A stretch of DNA of 64,000 nucleotides from Tetracentron sinense (GCA_015143295.1 CM026554.1:35229531-35293530); one strand, 5' to 3'; positions 22,297 through 33,835 are shown, counted from the stretch's first letter. Program-made: numbers and translations. Notes: generated by a model not told the origin, from the sequence alone.

Positions 22297-22297
22297 T
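22235..22297. repeat. Compound microsatellite (AC)n(GC)n(AC)n(AT)n
   Basis: An alternating purine-pyrimidine tract that passes from AC through GC to AC and AT. Such tracts can adopt Z-DNA and are highly mutable. It lies within the tandem repeat region, at the place where other units have a plain T-rich stretch. Confidence 0.95.
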
Positions 22298-22899
22298 CAA
22301 ATCCTATAATCTTAGATTTCATTTAAATATACCAAGTTTGTTTGCTTCATTGAGAAGTCTTAAAATATTGGGATACTTAAATATGTCTATAGTCTATACA
22401 ATCTTTAATTTTTTTTTTCCGATTTTGGAAGAATTTTTTTTCACTTCAAATCCTATAGTCTACAATTTAATTGTAATATAACAAGTTTGTTAGCTTTATT
22501 GAGAAGTCTTAAGTCAATAGCAATTTTCTATTAAGTTAAATTTTTTGTTTGCATAATAGAGAAATTTAAAGTAATGGAAGTGTTATGTAATTTTAATATC
22601 TTATGTTGTATTGGACCAGAATATGGTGTTATGTGATGGATTATTGAAGATATTGGGATAGTTATATATGTTATACAACTCTGTATCTTATTTTTTAATT
22701 TTGGAAGGATATTTTTATTTTGAAATGCTATAATATTCAATTTTATTGAAATATACCCCATTGGAATTTTAAACTTCAATTAGACTTTGAAAACACTGAT
22801 TTAATGTAAGATTTAAGCGTTGTGGAAATCTTAAGAGTACTTAGTTTCAGTCTAGTTTGGACATAGCAAAGTTTTTGAGTCAACTTGGTTTAGTTTTAT

Positions 22900-24530
22900 T
22901 CAATTTAAGTTATTAAACAAGAAGTTGATAAGAAACTAAAGCAAATCTTTGGTGTCTCTTTCGATGTTTTGTGGCGGCGTTTGGGCTGAGGATTAATCTG
23001 GCTAAGTGTGTTTGCATGAATTGGCTAGTTGTTTTGGAGGTAGAATTGGGGTATTGACTACGAGTTATCTGGGTCTACCTTTGGGAAGTGGTTTCAAAAC
23101 CAAGATCATATGGTAATCAGTCCTAGATCGCTTCTCCAAAAGACTATTTGTTGGGAAACCTCTCATCTTTCGAAAGGGGGACAGTTAACTCTTGAAGAGC
23201 TCCTTGTGTAGTCTGCCAATCTATTTCATGTCCCTTTTTACCATTTTTGTGTCTGTTGCGAAGAAGTTTGAAAAGATTCAACGTGACTTTCTTTGAAATG
23301 GTTTGGTTGACTCCAACAGGTATTATTTAGTTGAAAGGAACTCTATTTGTCGTCCAGTTGAATCTGGCAGCTTGGGTGTTAAACTGTTTATTAGTTTTAA
23401 CTCAGCATTATTAGGTAAGTGGCTCTAGTGATCTGGTGATGAAAGGCATAGCCTTTGGAGGCAGGTTATTTTAGCTAAATATGGGATTAAGTTGATTTGG
23501 GAATCGCATTAAATCAGGGGTTCTTATGGAGTGAGCTGTTGGAAGGCTATCATGGGTGCTAGAGATAAGTTATCTAAATCTATTAGATATCTCGTGGGTT
23601 GTGGCGAAGATGTTAAATTTTGGGATGATGTCTGGTGTGGTTAGTTGTCACTTAGGGAGGAGTTTGGAGGCTTGTACTCCATAGCATGGGTAAAAGACGC
23701 TCTAGTTGCGTCAAAGTTCGCATGCTTAGGTGACAACGGTGTGTAACTCCAATCTTAGGCGTAGCTTCAATGATTGGGAGTTGGAGGGCATTTCTCATTT
23801 TCTGGATAGAGTTGAGATGACTGTCATTCATCCTCTTATTGGGGACAAGAGAGTTTGGTCTTTAGATAGCAAGGGTCATTTTTTAGTGAGATCCTTCACT
23901 CTTAATTTGTGGGGTGGTTCTTTGCTTCTTTTTCTGTATAGGGCTGTGTGAAATCTTGGGGTTCCTTCCAACGTTTCTTTCTTTGGTCAACATCCTTGGA
24001 TCAGATAATCACTTATGAATTTAAAAAACAGATGGTGGGGGATGACTAATCGTTGTTTTATGTGCCTAGAGTCAGAGGAAACTGTGGATCACCTGCTGTT
24101 GCATTGTCCTTTTGCGTCAAAGGTATGAAGTCATTTTCTTGAGCATATGGGTGTGGCTTGGGTTTTTCTGTATTCCTTTCAGGGCTTCATATCTTGTTGG
24201 CTCTCAGTGAGGTTATAGGTCCTTATTTTCATATAGTGGGCTTACTTATCGGGTGCAATAGTGTGGTCGATTTGGAAATAGAGGAACCAAAGAGTTTTTG
24301 AAGATATAGCCTCTTCTGCTCAATGGATCAGCTCGAGCATTTGTCGTGGATTGGGGCTTAGTGAATAGGGATTTCTTGGATGTGGACCTCAACGCATTTT
24401 TGTGATTTAGTTGGGTTATGGGTCTCTTATTGGTTTGAAGGCCTTTTTGGGCTGTTCTCATTTCCTCTACCCTTTTTGTATCTAGTTTTCTACTATAATT
24501 TGGTTTTAGCAGCTGGGATCATGTTCTTCT
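22900..24530 (+). mobile_element. L1 LINE fragment: end of reverse transcriptase and zf-RVT region
   Basis: Plus-strand pieces follow the order of the C-terminal part of plant L1 ORF2: GLRINLAKC-like near 22985, LPLGSGFKTKI-like near 23080, QLTLEELLV-like near 23185, YFMSLFTIF near 23230, ALLGKWLW near 23410, FWDDVWCG near 23620, RSFNDWELEGISHF near 23770, and the zinc-binding zf-RVT box NRCFMCLESEETVDHLLLHCPF near 24050 (C-x2-C..H-x4-C). Stops and shifts are frequent. The 5' part including the RT catalytic core is missing, as is usual for a truncated LINE insertion. Confidence 0.8.
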
Positions 24531-24603
24531 AATCCCTTGTGCTTTCTTTTAGCTTGTACTTTTATACCTTCTCTTTTTATATATTCTCCTATTTACCAAA
24601 AAT

Positions 24604-24626
24604 TTATATATATATATATATATATT
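24604..24626. repeat. (TA)n microsatellite
   Basis: A short alternating TA run directly before the T-run (A tail) of the SINE at 24627-24722. Confidence 0.8.
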
Positions 24627-24722
24627 ATTTTTTTTTGGTGACGAGCGTGGAAGGGAATCGAACTCAAGACCTCCTTTTCTTGAGGCGTGGTTTTGGCCAG
24701 CACACCAACTCCCTGTTGGTTA
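24627..24722 (-). mobile_element. Short tRNA-derived SINE, minus strand
   Basis: On the minus strand it begins AACCAACAGGGAGTTGG, a box A-like head. It has a near-canonical box B (GAGTTCGATTCCC, around 24656-24668) and ends in an A tail (T-run at 24628-24636). At about 96 bp it is short for a SINE and may be truncated. No clear flanking duplication is visible in the AT-rich surroundings. Confidence 0.6.
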
Positions 24723-25475
24723 AAAAGATGAATAAATGGCCAACAGATGAAACTTTATAGACTCAATCTTAAGCATAAATATACATTTATAATTCATTAT
24801 ATTACTGATGCAAGCATATAGTACTCAAATGTGATAATCATGTTAAGTGACATGTATTGTTTGTTTGTCTGAGTTGTAATTTCTTGATAATATTTCTGTA
24901 TATTGTCAAAAAAATTTAACTATATTTTATCCTTTTTGTCAAGTAAAGGGTATGAAAGACCATTTTATTCTCTTTATTTTTCGATGATTATCCATGTTAA
25001 TTGTTATAGAAACTTGAAAAACTTATGAATGCACATTAAAGTTTATAAATAATTGAAATTAAATTTAGTTTCTAAACCTTTTTCAATTTGGAATTGTTGA
25101 GCTCAATGTCTTTACAGGACTGAAACAATATGTGAAGAGGAGATGAGTAGTTAAATAAATTTTAATTTATGAAATACTATTAGGAAATTATTTAATATTC
25201 TAGAAACCCCCTATTGGTATAATATACTAATAGTATAGTTATAATTTATAATAAGGTTAAGGCTAACCATACTCTAATTATAAAATTATAATAAGGTTAA
25301 TGCTAATAACACTTTTTAAAGCTAAGTATAATTATAATAAGGTTAATGCTAGTGACATATGTCTTTCCTTATTAAAGAAAGGAAGTTTAAGCGAGTGGAA
25401 CTAACATTATCCTTTTAAGTTAAAACTGAAAAACCCTCCAATTTACCAATTTTTTCAGTACACTTCGGTTAACTT
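24723..25475. other. No gene seen
   Basis: AT-rich sequence. Around 25247-25350 the phrase ATTATAATAAGGTTAA.GCTAA occurs three times in imperfect tandem. Nothing else is recognisable. Confidence 0.5.
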
Positions 25476-25527
25476 TGTTGGCCAGGTATTGACCCTAAAG
25501 GGAGGAGGGGTGAATAGGGTCTTTGAC

Positions 25528-27788
25528 CATAGTTCAAAATATCGATACGTATCGGCCGATACGGGCCGATACGTACCGGTTTTTCAGCCTACCGATATAG
25601 AGATACACTGGAAGAAAAAAAATGCAGCGTACCGATACGCACCGATACATGCGATACGCAGCTGTTTTACGGTTTTTTTTTTTTTTCCTTCAAGTATCGA
25701 CCGATACTGTTCTAAGGGAGAGATTTAAAAAAAAAGAGGGAGAGCTATTGATATTTCCAAGATTTTGGTCGAAATCTTTAAAAAGATTCGACACTGAGGA
25801 AAAAAAACCAAATTTTTTTCGTTTTTTTTTTATGCTGTGATTTTTTTTCGTGAAATCATATAGGGTTCACTTGTCTGTAACATAAAAATGAAAAAAGGAA
25901 AAAAAATCAAGGGTGGAGCAAGAAGGAAGAAAAGAGAAGAAAGGAGGAAGAAGAAGAGAGGAGGAAGGAAGAAGAACCTGTCGCCGACGCCGTCGCCATC
26001 ACCGTCGCCGTCGCCGTCGCCGTCGCCGAGGGTGAGTCTCCTCTTCCCCTCTTCTCTTCTCTTCTCTGTTTCTCTGTTCTTTTTTTTTTTTGATACTAAA
26101 TCTTTGATGTTACGAACGAATTAGTAAAGTGTAATGGTCTTTTACGAAAAAAGACCCTAATTATTAATTAATTACCAAAAGGTATTTATTTATAAATAGT
26201 TTTTTTTTTGAAAAAATTTTAAAGACCCCTCCCTTACATTACTATTATGCCTTTAAAATATTTCATAACCTCATAAATCCCCCTTAATAGTTCTTGAACT
26301 ATGGTTAATAAGTTTTAACCACTATGGCTAATTTTTTTTTCTAAAAATCAAGATTAGATGCTTTAACCTCAAGGGTTATTGAATCTTAACCATAATTAAA
26401 GGGAGTTAAAGGTAACATGTTAAATTTTTTTTTCCAAAAAACTAAGGTTTGATGCTTTAACCCTAAGGCCTAAGGGTTAGTGAATCTTAACCACAGTTAA
26501 AGGGAGGGACACATTAATTTTTTTATTTTTTATTTCTAAAAACAAATGTCGGATGCTTTAACTCTAAGGGTCAGTGAATCTTAATCATAGTCAAAGGGAG
26601 TTAAAAGGGGACACATCATTTTTGTATTTTTTTTCTAAAAACCAAGGTTAGATTGTTGAACCCTAAGGATTAGTGAATCTTAACCACAGTTACTAGGAGT
26701 TAAAAGGGACAGTCAATAGGTGTGATTGAACTCTCCCAAGGTTTTTTAAAAAATAATAATAATAGTAACCCTATTAAAAAAATCACACCCACTTGCCAAC
26801 GTGTCCCTTTTAACTCCTATTAACTGTGCTTAAGATTCATTAACCTTTGGGGTTCAACAATCTAACCTTGGTTTTTTTTTTAAAAAAAAAAAAAAATAAC
26901 CCTATTAAACTTGTAATCATCTAAATATCACTAAATAGATATAGAAGTCCTGCATGTTTACATTTTTTTCTTATCGATAAAAAGTAATTTCATTAAAAAA
27001 TGAGGATTCACAAATGGTGAATCATAAAGAGCCCAAACAAACAGTGTATAGACTAACAACTACCAAATAAAATTACAGTTATCCTGCTAGTTTACATATA
27101 AAAAAAAAATTGAACAAAAGCCCTGCTTGTTTACATAAAAAAAATAAAAAATTATATTTACATCCACTTCACAGTCAAATAAAATTACAGTCATCTTCGT
27201 TTGATGTTGATGTAGGGTCTTCGATAATTCAATAATTTCCTCATCTTCTCATATTGATTAAGTCCTGGGAAAACATCGAGCTTGTCAATTGCAGATAGAA
27301 ATAGGTTTGGAAACTAAATTGCTAAATTTCAATTAGTTATCAACTTTAATGTGTATTCATAAGTTCTTTAGATATCTAAAACAATTAAAATGGATAATCA
27401 TTGAAATGTTAAGTATAGATAACTTAAATTTTCTACTCTAAGTTGATATATACTAATGATCATTAATTCTATATTATATTTCTTATACTTGGTTGACTAT
27501 TGTTTGTATTTTCATGCATATTTATCAACGCGCACGTCTTTTTTAACTTATAAATTTTTTAACTCTCATATGTATGATTGTAAATGTAGTTGAAGGTTTT
27601 CATTTAATTTGTTTTTAGCTTATATTTGCATTAAAAGATGTTTTATGCAAGGTATCCAAGTTTTTCCTTGCGTATCCAAGCTTTTTTTAGCGTATCCTGA
27701 ATTCTTACGCCGTATCCAACCGATACGGTACCGATACGCCGATACGTATCCTATTTTGGGCTGACCGATACCGATATTTTGAACCATG
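25528..27788. mobile_element. hAT element, 2,261 bp, perfect 8-bp TSD
   Basis: The left end CATAGTTCAAAATATCG and right end (inverse CATGGTTCAAAATATCG) are terminal inverted repeats. TCTTTGAC flanks both sides (25520-25527 and 27789-27796). The first and last 150-200 bp are dense in CGATACG/CGTATCGG words. The interior contains a G/A-rich stretch followed by (CCGTCG)n at about 25900-26035 and a repeat array at 26290-26880. No transposase domain is recognisable, so it is probably non-autonomous despite its length. Confidence 0.9.
26290..26880. repeat. Array of the CCCTTAGGGTT repeat module: about four direct copies and one inverted copy
   Basis: The phrase AACC(C)TAAGGGTTAGTGAATCTTAACCA.AGTTAA (in pieces) recurs near 26370, 26470, 26565 and 26680 with a period of about 100-115 bp. 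An inverted copy follows at about 26800-26880 (AACTGTGCTTAAGATTCATTAACC). The array lies wholly inside the hAT element. Confidence 0.8.
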
Positions 27789-29660
27789 TCTTTGACAAAT
27801 TTAAAGTTTAGACACTTGGTCTTTTATGCGGAATTGAGATTTATGCAACTATTAAAATTAAGCAAAGCACAACAGAAAGTAAAGGAGTAGAGTAAGAGAT
27901 TCAAACACCAAGATTTGTTAACGAGGTTCGGCAGATCTAGCCTACTCCCCGCCTCAAGCTATTCTAGCTAGAGGGTTTACCACGATTCTTTAATCGCACA
28001 GACTTCTTCCTAGGTGAAGTCCAAACCAATACAACTTCTCTTGCAGGTCGAGATAGATCCTTTACAATCCCTCCTTCAGGCCGGGATGGAGCCTTTTCAC
28101 CACAAGAGCACAACCCTCTCTTGCTGATACGAAGCAACAACTTCAGTTGCAAGAATCCTAGATTCTTGACTATCTTTTACAGAGAAAGATTTGGACTTAC
28201 AATCCGTAGTAATGCTCCTAAACTGAGTTGGATTTGAGTTGAATAACACTCTTTAATCTCTAATAAAATCACCCAACAGTATGCGTTGAAAAGCTCAGAA
28301 AAATAGAGTATCTGAGATTTGGGGATTTTTCACTGAGAATGATGGGGATTTAGATTCAGGTGATTTTGGATTGAGCATTCATGTTTTATAATTCATACTA
28401 GATCTCTATTTATAGCTCACCAAATTTTATGGCCGTTGGAGGAGCATTTAGGAGCATTTAATGCAATCTTCCCGTTATAAATATAGCCGTTGGGAGCATT
28501 AATGATGCTATCGGGCATCCAGTCTACTGGATGAGAGCATCTAGTCGTCTGGATGATCGTAGAGGCCAGACGGTGATTCTGGGCTTTCATTCAGTCGACT
28601 GGATAAGAGTATCCAGTCGTCTAGATGGCTCTGCTCATCTCCAAACTCGTTTTTTACGCCTTTTAAAGATTTGAATGATTTCCAAATACCTTTGATTTAC
28701 TTTATAAAGATAATAATCAATGTTTTATGATCATTAAAACAAATTAGAATGATTTTTAAATGATCTATGAATGTTTCAAAAACTGGAAAATTGGTTCAGA
28801 GCCAAAATCATGATTTTAGCCTATCTAGTCGTCTGGATGGGAGCATCCAGTCGACTGGATGGTGCAAACTTTTGCACCCATCCATTTTTTAAAACTTTAA
28901 TGGTTTGATTCAATTCTAAAACCTTTTCCCTTTGATTATAAATATAGAAAACATCTTTTTAAGACCCTTTAAAATATATAACATGATTTTCCATTGATCT
29001 TAAGAATGATCAATAGGTGCACTAGATGAGTGAAAGCAAAGAGGCCAGAAATCAAAATTTTGGCCTATCCAGTCGTCTGGATGGCTCCATCCAGTCGACT
29101 GGATGGTGCAATATTTGCACAGATCTGATTTTATATAACCATTAAGATATGATTGAGTTCCAAGGTTTTGTACTTTAACTTTTTGAGGATTTTAAACTTA
29201 TTTTTAAGTCCTTAAACATATTTTTAATTTGGTCTTAAGGAACATAAGGTCATTCTAGGTAAATGAGCTTTTTCAACAACCAACCATTGATGCTTTTTTA
29301 CAATAAATCCTGAATTCTTTTTACTACCTAAAAGATAACCTTCTTGTGTCTTGGATCTTCAACAGATGTTCATTACTTGATATCTTCCAAGATGTCTTCT
29401 TCTTCTTTTTGTAGTTGAAGCTTCTTTTTGAATTTGACTTCTTTGCACTTCTTTCAATTCACTTTGATGACATATTCATGATTTTGAATTTGAATGGATA
29501 GCTAATGCCTTTGATCACTGTTTTCCATAATCACTTAAAGATGACATTAGAACTTTAAAAGTCATTTCATTATTTAAGGTATCATCAAAATCAATTAGGA
29601 TCCTTAGGTTGTAACCTTTCGGCTAACAAACTTCCACCTAAGTTCTATATTTTCCCAACA

Positions 29661-30310
29661 CTTTTTTATATTTTGGTCGAAGTTTTCCGAAGTTCACCAA
29701 AGTTTACCATGAAGTCCAGTATTTTTAAAGTACAAGTGCATTTCACTTCAAACACCATGGAAGTTGACTCAATACGGTCAACTTCGGCTGAATTGAGACA
29801 ATTTTTGATACCATGAAAAACACTGACCATAAACGATATGAGATTTGATTTAAATAGTCCAACATGTTGTACACGGTGCATCATATTCATTGATTCAGAC
29901 TTTCATTATAGGAGGCGATCTCTTTGACTAGATCCCAAAGATTCGAAAACTATTGATTGTCCTAACTGCCGATTCATGATTGCATAAGTGGGTCAGGTAC
30001 TCGTAGCATAGAAGTGGCTGTTGCAAACAAGTTTGGTCTTGTTCTAGAAAATGATGACGGGGGTGGGGTGGGGTTTGATATTAGAAAGCGGCAGCTGCAA
30101 CAGTGATTGAAGGTTTTTGAAACTTGCACTTGCAGTAAGGTTGTATAGGTAAAGAAGTTCTGCTCATTGACCCAAGAGCAGTGTGGCAAAATTCAATGTT
30201 CATACGATGTCTAACTAAACAGATTTTCATTATGTTAATATTCACTGTTCATACAACTAGAATTTCCATGTAAAGTGATTCTCTTTCATTTGTTGGAAAA
30301 TATTAAGGTT
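29661..30310. other. No gene seen
   Basis: Sequence next to the large LTR, possibly former interior of that element. Short open frames lie on the minus strand (29666-29890 and 29974-30189) without recognisable domains. Confidence 0.4.
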
Positions 30311-30349
30311 AAGAAAGAAGAAAGAAGAAAGAAGAAAGAAGAAAGAAAG
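30311..30349. repeat. (AAGAAAG)n purine microsatellite
   Basis: About five tandem copies of a 7-bp AAGAAAG unit, giving a 39-bp all-purine tract on the plus strand. Confidence 0.85.
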
Positions 30350-30950
30350 TAGCGATAGCTTTTGAGTTTTGACATACTAAAATCAAAATGGGTCGTGTCC
30401 AATCTTAATCTTATGCGAATTTCAGGTTATGCCCAATGCTAGGAAATCTTGATATTTTTTGGATGGGCAAGATTAAATAAAAAGTGATCACATATGTGAC
30501 ATATACATAACTACTCTTTGATGACCCAGGGATAGCCCACGATTTCGACATTCTGAATTTGTGACAATGTGCCAACGCCATGTTTGGATTTGATAGCTGC
30601 GAATAATTTTTGGAACCTTGACCTCATGTTTGATTGCTGCTTATAATTTCTGGAACCTTGACCTCATGCTTAGGTTGGATTTTTCTCTCATTTTAAATTG
30701 CAAAACAATTAATGATGTAAAATATGAATATCCCATTTTTTTAGATATAAAAATCTAGGCATGGCTCATGGGTCTTGGTTTTAATCCAATGCCGGTGTCA
30801 AGGCCACCAATTATCTTAAATGTTCGTAGTATCCATTACATCATTTCTGTTTCGTCGTTGGACTGCTCATTTTTTCATGATGCAAATCCTTTGGGACCTG
30901 CTCATCTTTTATCATGAGTACGACCAATTTTGGGTTATAAATAGAACAAT
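30350..30950. other. No gene seen; one short tandem duplication
   Basis: Non-coding. Near 30590-30668 the phrase ATTTTTGGAACCTTGACCTC/ATTTCTGGAACCTTGACCTC occurs twice about 46 bp apart. Confidence 0.5.
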
Positions 30951-31345
30951 CAAAGTTTTGTAATGGATTGTGATTGGACAAATACGGGTCTCTATTGCCC
31001 CATCTTTCTCACTCTTATGATATATGTATGTATTGTATATTCATTCCTCAAATTAGATAATGCTAATGAAGGTATGTATTGGATTTCTTTTGTATAGGTG
31101 ACCTATATAAGAGAATATATTAAAAGTATTGTATTAAGGTAATAAGGTGAATGAGATTCACTATATCTTTCAAAGTGTATCTCATCACAATATTAAATTA
31201 GCATCAATCATGGATATAATATATTTATCATTAGATTAGATTAGGTTTTATATGGAGGTCAATGTAATATCAACCCCAATGGAGGTCATTCTAATCATCT
31301 AAGTTTATCAATAAAACCATTTTCTATCATGGTACTAGAGTGGGT
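30951..31345 (+). mobile_element. Remnant of an LTR end with primer-binding site
   Basis: A T- and AT-rich stretch ending TTTTCTATCA is followed at once by TGGTACTAGAG, one short step from the tRNA-Met primer-binding consensus TGGTATCAGAG of plant copia elements. This looks like the 3' end of a 5' LTR plus PBS, plus orientation. No polyprotein is recognisable downstream. The left border of the LTR is not fixed. Confidence 0.45.
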
Positions 31346-32573
31346 TGATAACAACCTGCACTGACTGGCCAACACTCTAATCTATTTGCTGGTGGATAGT
31401 GTCGCTTGCCACCCATCTGGCCTAAACCTTTATTTTCTAGTTCTTTTTTTTCTCAAGATACCAAGTTGACTGATTATCAACTCAGACCTCTTTATCTTTT
31501 TTCTGCTATCTCAAATTCCTAATCCAAAGAAACAGCTGTGGTTTTCCCTTCTATTATCTCTCTCAATCTTTCTTTTTATTTCTACTTCTTACATCTAAAA
31601 AAAAATTGTAAGAGACCTTTGATGAAGCTTTTTTTTTCCTCTCTTAATCTTTGTTCATCTCAGACCCATTTGGGTTCCTTTGATATCTTAGGGTTTCTCT
31701 TACTCTCTATGCACCCTCCCCCAGTCCACGTAGGAGCAACAGTGCTCCTTTACATCAAGGGTTTCCTTTGGCTAATCTGACTGCACGTCTTCTCCTTCAG
31801 ACCGGTTTCAAAAAATTCAGATCCTATAGTTAAGGAGTCCAAATCTTTGGCATCCGCAGGAAGTATCCCTGGTACGAGTCAATTTAAATACTGGTCCAAA
31901 GACCACCTGCAGCCAGTTTAGCAGCTGAACCTAGTCTACAAATCTGAAGAGGAATGATGGGAAGGTGTTAGCCAATCTTAATTGAAGTTACATATAAGAA
32001 TGTCCTTGCAGTTGACGGCTTGAATCCAGGAATTCCTGCAGCTGAAGATGTCATTGATATTAGATGCATATGGAGACATATCATGGAAATTGAACGAAAT
32101 GCTGTAAAAAGTTGATGAAACATTGGATCTCATGGAGATTAAGGGAAATGTGTTATATACCTTCTCGAAATATGCTAGTTAGAGTCTTATACCTATCATT
32201 TATATAGGTTTCCACAATGCATTACTTCCTCTAATTGCAGATGCGCATATGTAAATATATATATGCAGATTGTATTGAGACAAATGAAAACATAATTTAT
32301 TAATTAAACATTCATTTGTAGGCAATTACACCATTTAAGATTAAGATTGCGTAAGGCAGTACACAAAAATTTAAGATTATAAGATGTGCAACATAGAGTA
32401 AAATAACATAATCTAAATTAATAGACATAGCAAATCTGTTTTTAGATTACGATCATGGTCCAATAACAAACATAATACGTTTTCACCCACTGTTCGCTCC
32501 CAAATACCACAAGCATATTCCATTAACTCTACTCTAATCACTACAATCATTGTTCTCGGTCTTCTTCTATCAT
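31346..32573. other. Coding-like stretches of unknown type after the LTR remnant
   Basis: At about 32000-32115 (+) a stretch reads VDGLNPGIPAAEDVIDIR then CIWRHIMEIERNAV, which has the look of a real helical protein segment. A short frame at 31538-31780 (+) is pyrimidine-rich and probably retroelement leader. I cannot name a family and see no complete gene. Confidence 0.3.
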
Positions 32574-32759
32574 GTTTTTTTAGGTAATGGAGGGTGTCCC
32601 AAACCCTTCGAGGCAAGGACTAGGTCCCTTCAAGTGTGCGCACCTACCCACTCGGAATTTTCCCTACGGACACCAGGGTAAGTCGAGGAGTGGGAGTTGA
32701 ACATAACCACATGGATCAAACTCGGGATGCTAGCCAATTGCACCAACCCTTGGTGGGTA
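32574..32759 (-). mobile_element. SINE, 186 bp, minus strand, perfect 14-bp TSD
   Basis: On the minus strand the element opens CCCACCAAGGGTTGGTGC with an A-box-like segment (GGTGCAATTGGCTAGC) and a B-box-like one (CGAGTTTGATCC), and ends in an A-rich tail (the T-run near 32575). The direct repeat TCTTCTTCTATCAT flanks it exactly (32560-32573 and 32760-32773). The perfect duplication suggests a fairly recent insertion. Confidence 0.88.
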
Positions 32760-32966
32760 TCTTCTTCTATCATTATTATGCCTGAGTGGCGTGAACTGGC
32801 TAAATGTTTGCTTCATGTGAGTTACTCTGCCACCACTTACCTTGAATCCATCGTATCTATGTTTTATCCCAAATCTATTTCCTTCAATTGGGTCACTATG
32901 TTGTCACCCAATATCATTTGGCATTCTTCTTGGTATTTGAGGTATGCGTTTTATGTAACCTATGAC

Positions 32967-33835
32967 CAATGTTTTAAAAGGCGTGTGAGGCTTGCCTTGA
33001 GGCTCACCTCGAGGCGAGACTTAAGGAAAACGCTTTGAGGCTTAAATCCCATGAGGCTCATGCCTCAAAGTGTGAGACTCACAAAAGGCACATGCCTCAT
33101 GCCTTGAGGCTCCCTTTATGTCTATGGATTGCGCCTCATACATTAATTAAAATTAGGGTTATAGCCACATAATTGAGACTAAAATGTCATTAAATAAATG
33201 TTATTTGTTCCAACTAATAACAAATAATATTTTATTTATTTCATATAAGGCATTGAAAATGATGATGATGATGATGATATTGTTTTCAACTAATACTTGA
33301 TTTATTATCTTTAATGTATTTAGGCTTTTAAAACAATTTGAGTCAAATTCACACTAATTTTCCTAGTAGACATTGCAAAAATTTGGAGCCATTGGTCTAC
33401 AATGTATTTCGTTACTTCCTTGTAATTTTTTTACTAAAATTCTAAATCCACTACATGAATTGATGATTGAACATCATCTTCACTATGTATATGAACAAAA
33501 AGACAAATCTAAATTCAGCATTTGCTTGCCTTTCTTATATTTATTTTTTTGATAGTTAAATAATTTATATAGTATTTCCACATGCCTGTACAATGTCCAC
33601 GAATATAAATATATGTATGTTTATATGTGTATATATATATATATATTATAATCTTTCATTATCTTTTTGAATTTTTTTGTAATTTTTCTTATATTTTATT
33701 TATTTGTTAAAATGATAGATCATGAGGCTTTCTTGTGACTTGTGAGGTCTCACGCCTCGAGGCTTATGCCTTATGTGCCTTACGCATCTTGAGGTCCTAA
33801 CACCTCGCCTCACGCCCTTGTGTTCTAAAACACTG
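32967..33835. mobile_element. hAT-like element, 869 bp, GAGGC-rich ends
   Basis: Terminal inverted repeats CAATGTTTTAAAA (left) and CAGTGTTTTAGAA (inverse of right end). Both subterminal regions are packed with TGAGGC/GCCTCA words (about 32985-33135 and 33720-33820), as in plant hAT elements. The 8-bp flanks agree at only five positions, so the duplication is decayed or the ends are shifted. A (GAT)n run lies near 33261. Non-coding. Confidence 0.7.

Larger units (their letters stand above)
21127..22790. repeat. Old tandem repeat, about 3 units of 190-300 bp, one unit split by a TIR element
   Basis: Markers recur in order: GAGAAGTCTTAA-like (21167, 22353, 22500), TTTGCATAATA.AGAAA (21214 and 22550), ATTGGGATA (22177, 22368, 22653) and ATTTTGGAAG.AT (22223, 22423, 22697). 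The first unit is interrupted by the TIR element 21267-22148. Units differ at many positions, so the array is old. No coding potential was seen. Confidence 0.6.
25476..29660 (-). mobile_element. Large LTR of a retrotransposon (about 1.9 kb net), split by a hAT element
   Basis: Read on the minus strand the sequence starts TGTTGGG and ends CCAACA, the usual LTR termini. A TATA-like box (CTATAAATAGAG, minus strand, near 28410) sits in promoter position. Without the hAT element 25528-27788 the LTR would be about 1.9 kb. I see no matching second LTR or coding region in the window, so it is probably a solo LTR or a detached end. No convincing 5-bp target duplication remains, suggesting considerable age. 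Eight copies of a CCAGTCG(A/T)CTGGAT-like motif lie at 28519-29105. Confidence 0.6.

Noticed and set aside
22212-22481. Open frame across the AC/GC microsatellite
   Set aside because: Its repeats of Ala-Arg and Thr-His come from the microsatellite; no protein signal.
24656-24668. B-box GAGTTCGATTCCC on the minus strand, suggesting a tRNA gene
   Set aside because: No cloverleaf or anticodon arm can be drawn; the A tail and head fit a SINE better.
25888-26124. Open frame rich in lysine/arginine and Ser-Pro repeats
   Set aside because: Low-complexity sequence inside a hAT element; not called as a gene, though possible captured cargo is listed as a finding.
26290-26880. CCCTAA-like words suggesting interstitial telomere repeats
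   Set aside because: The words are not in 7-bp tandem; they are part of a unit of about 110 bp.
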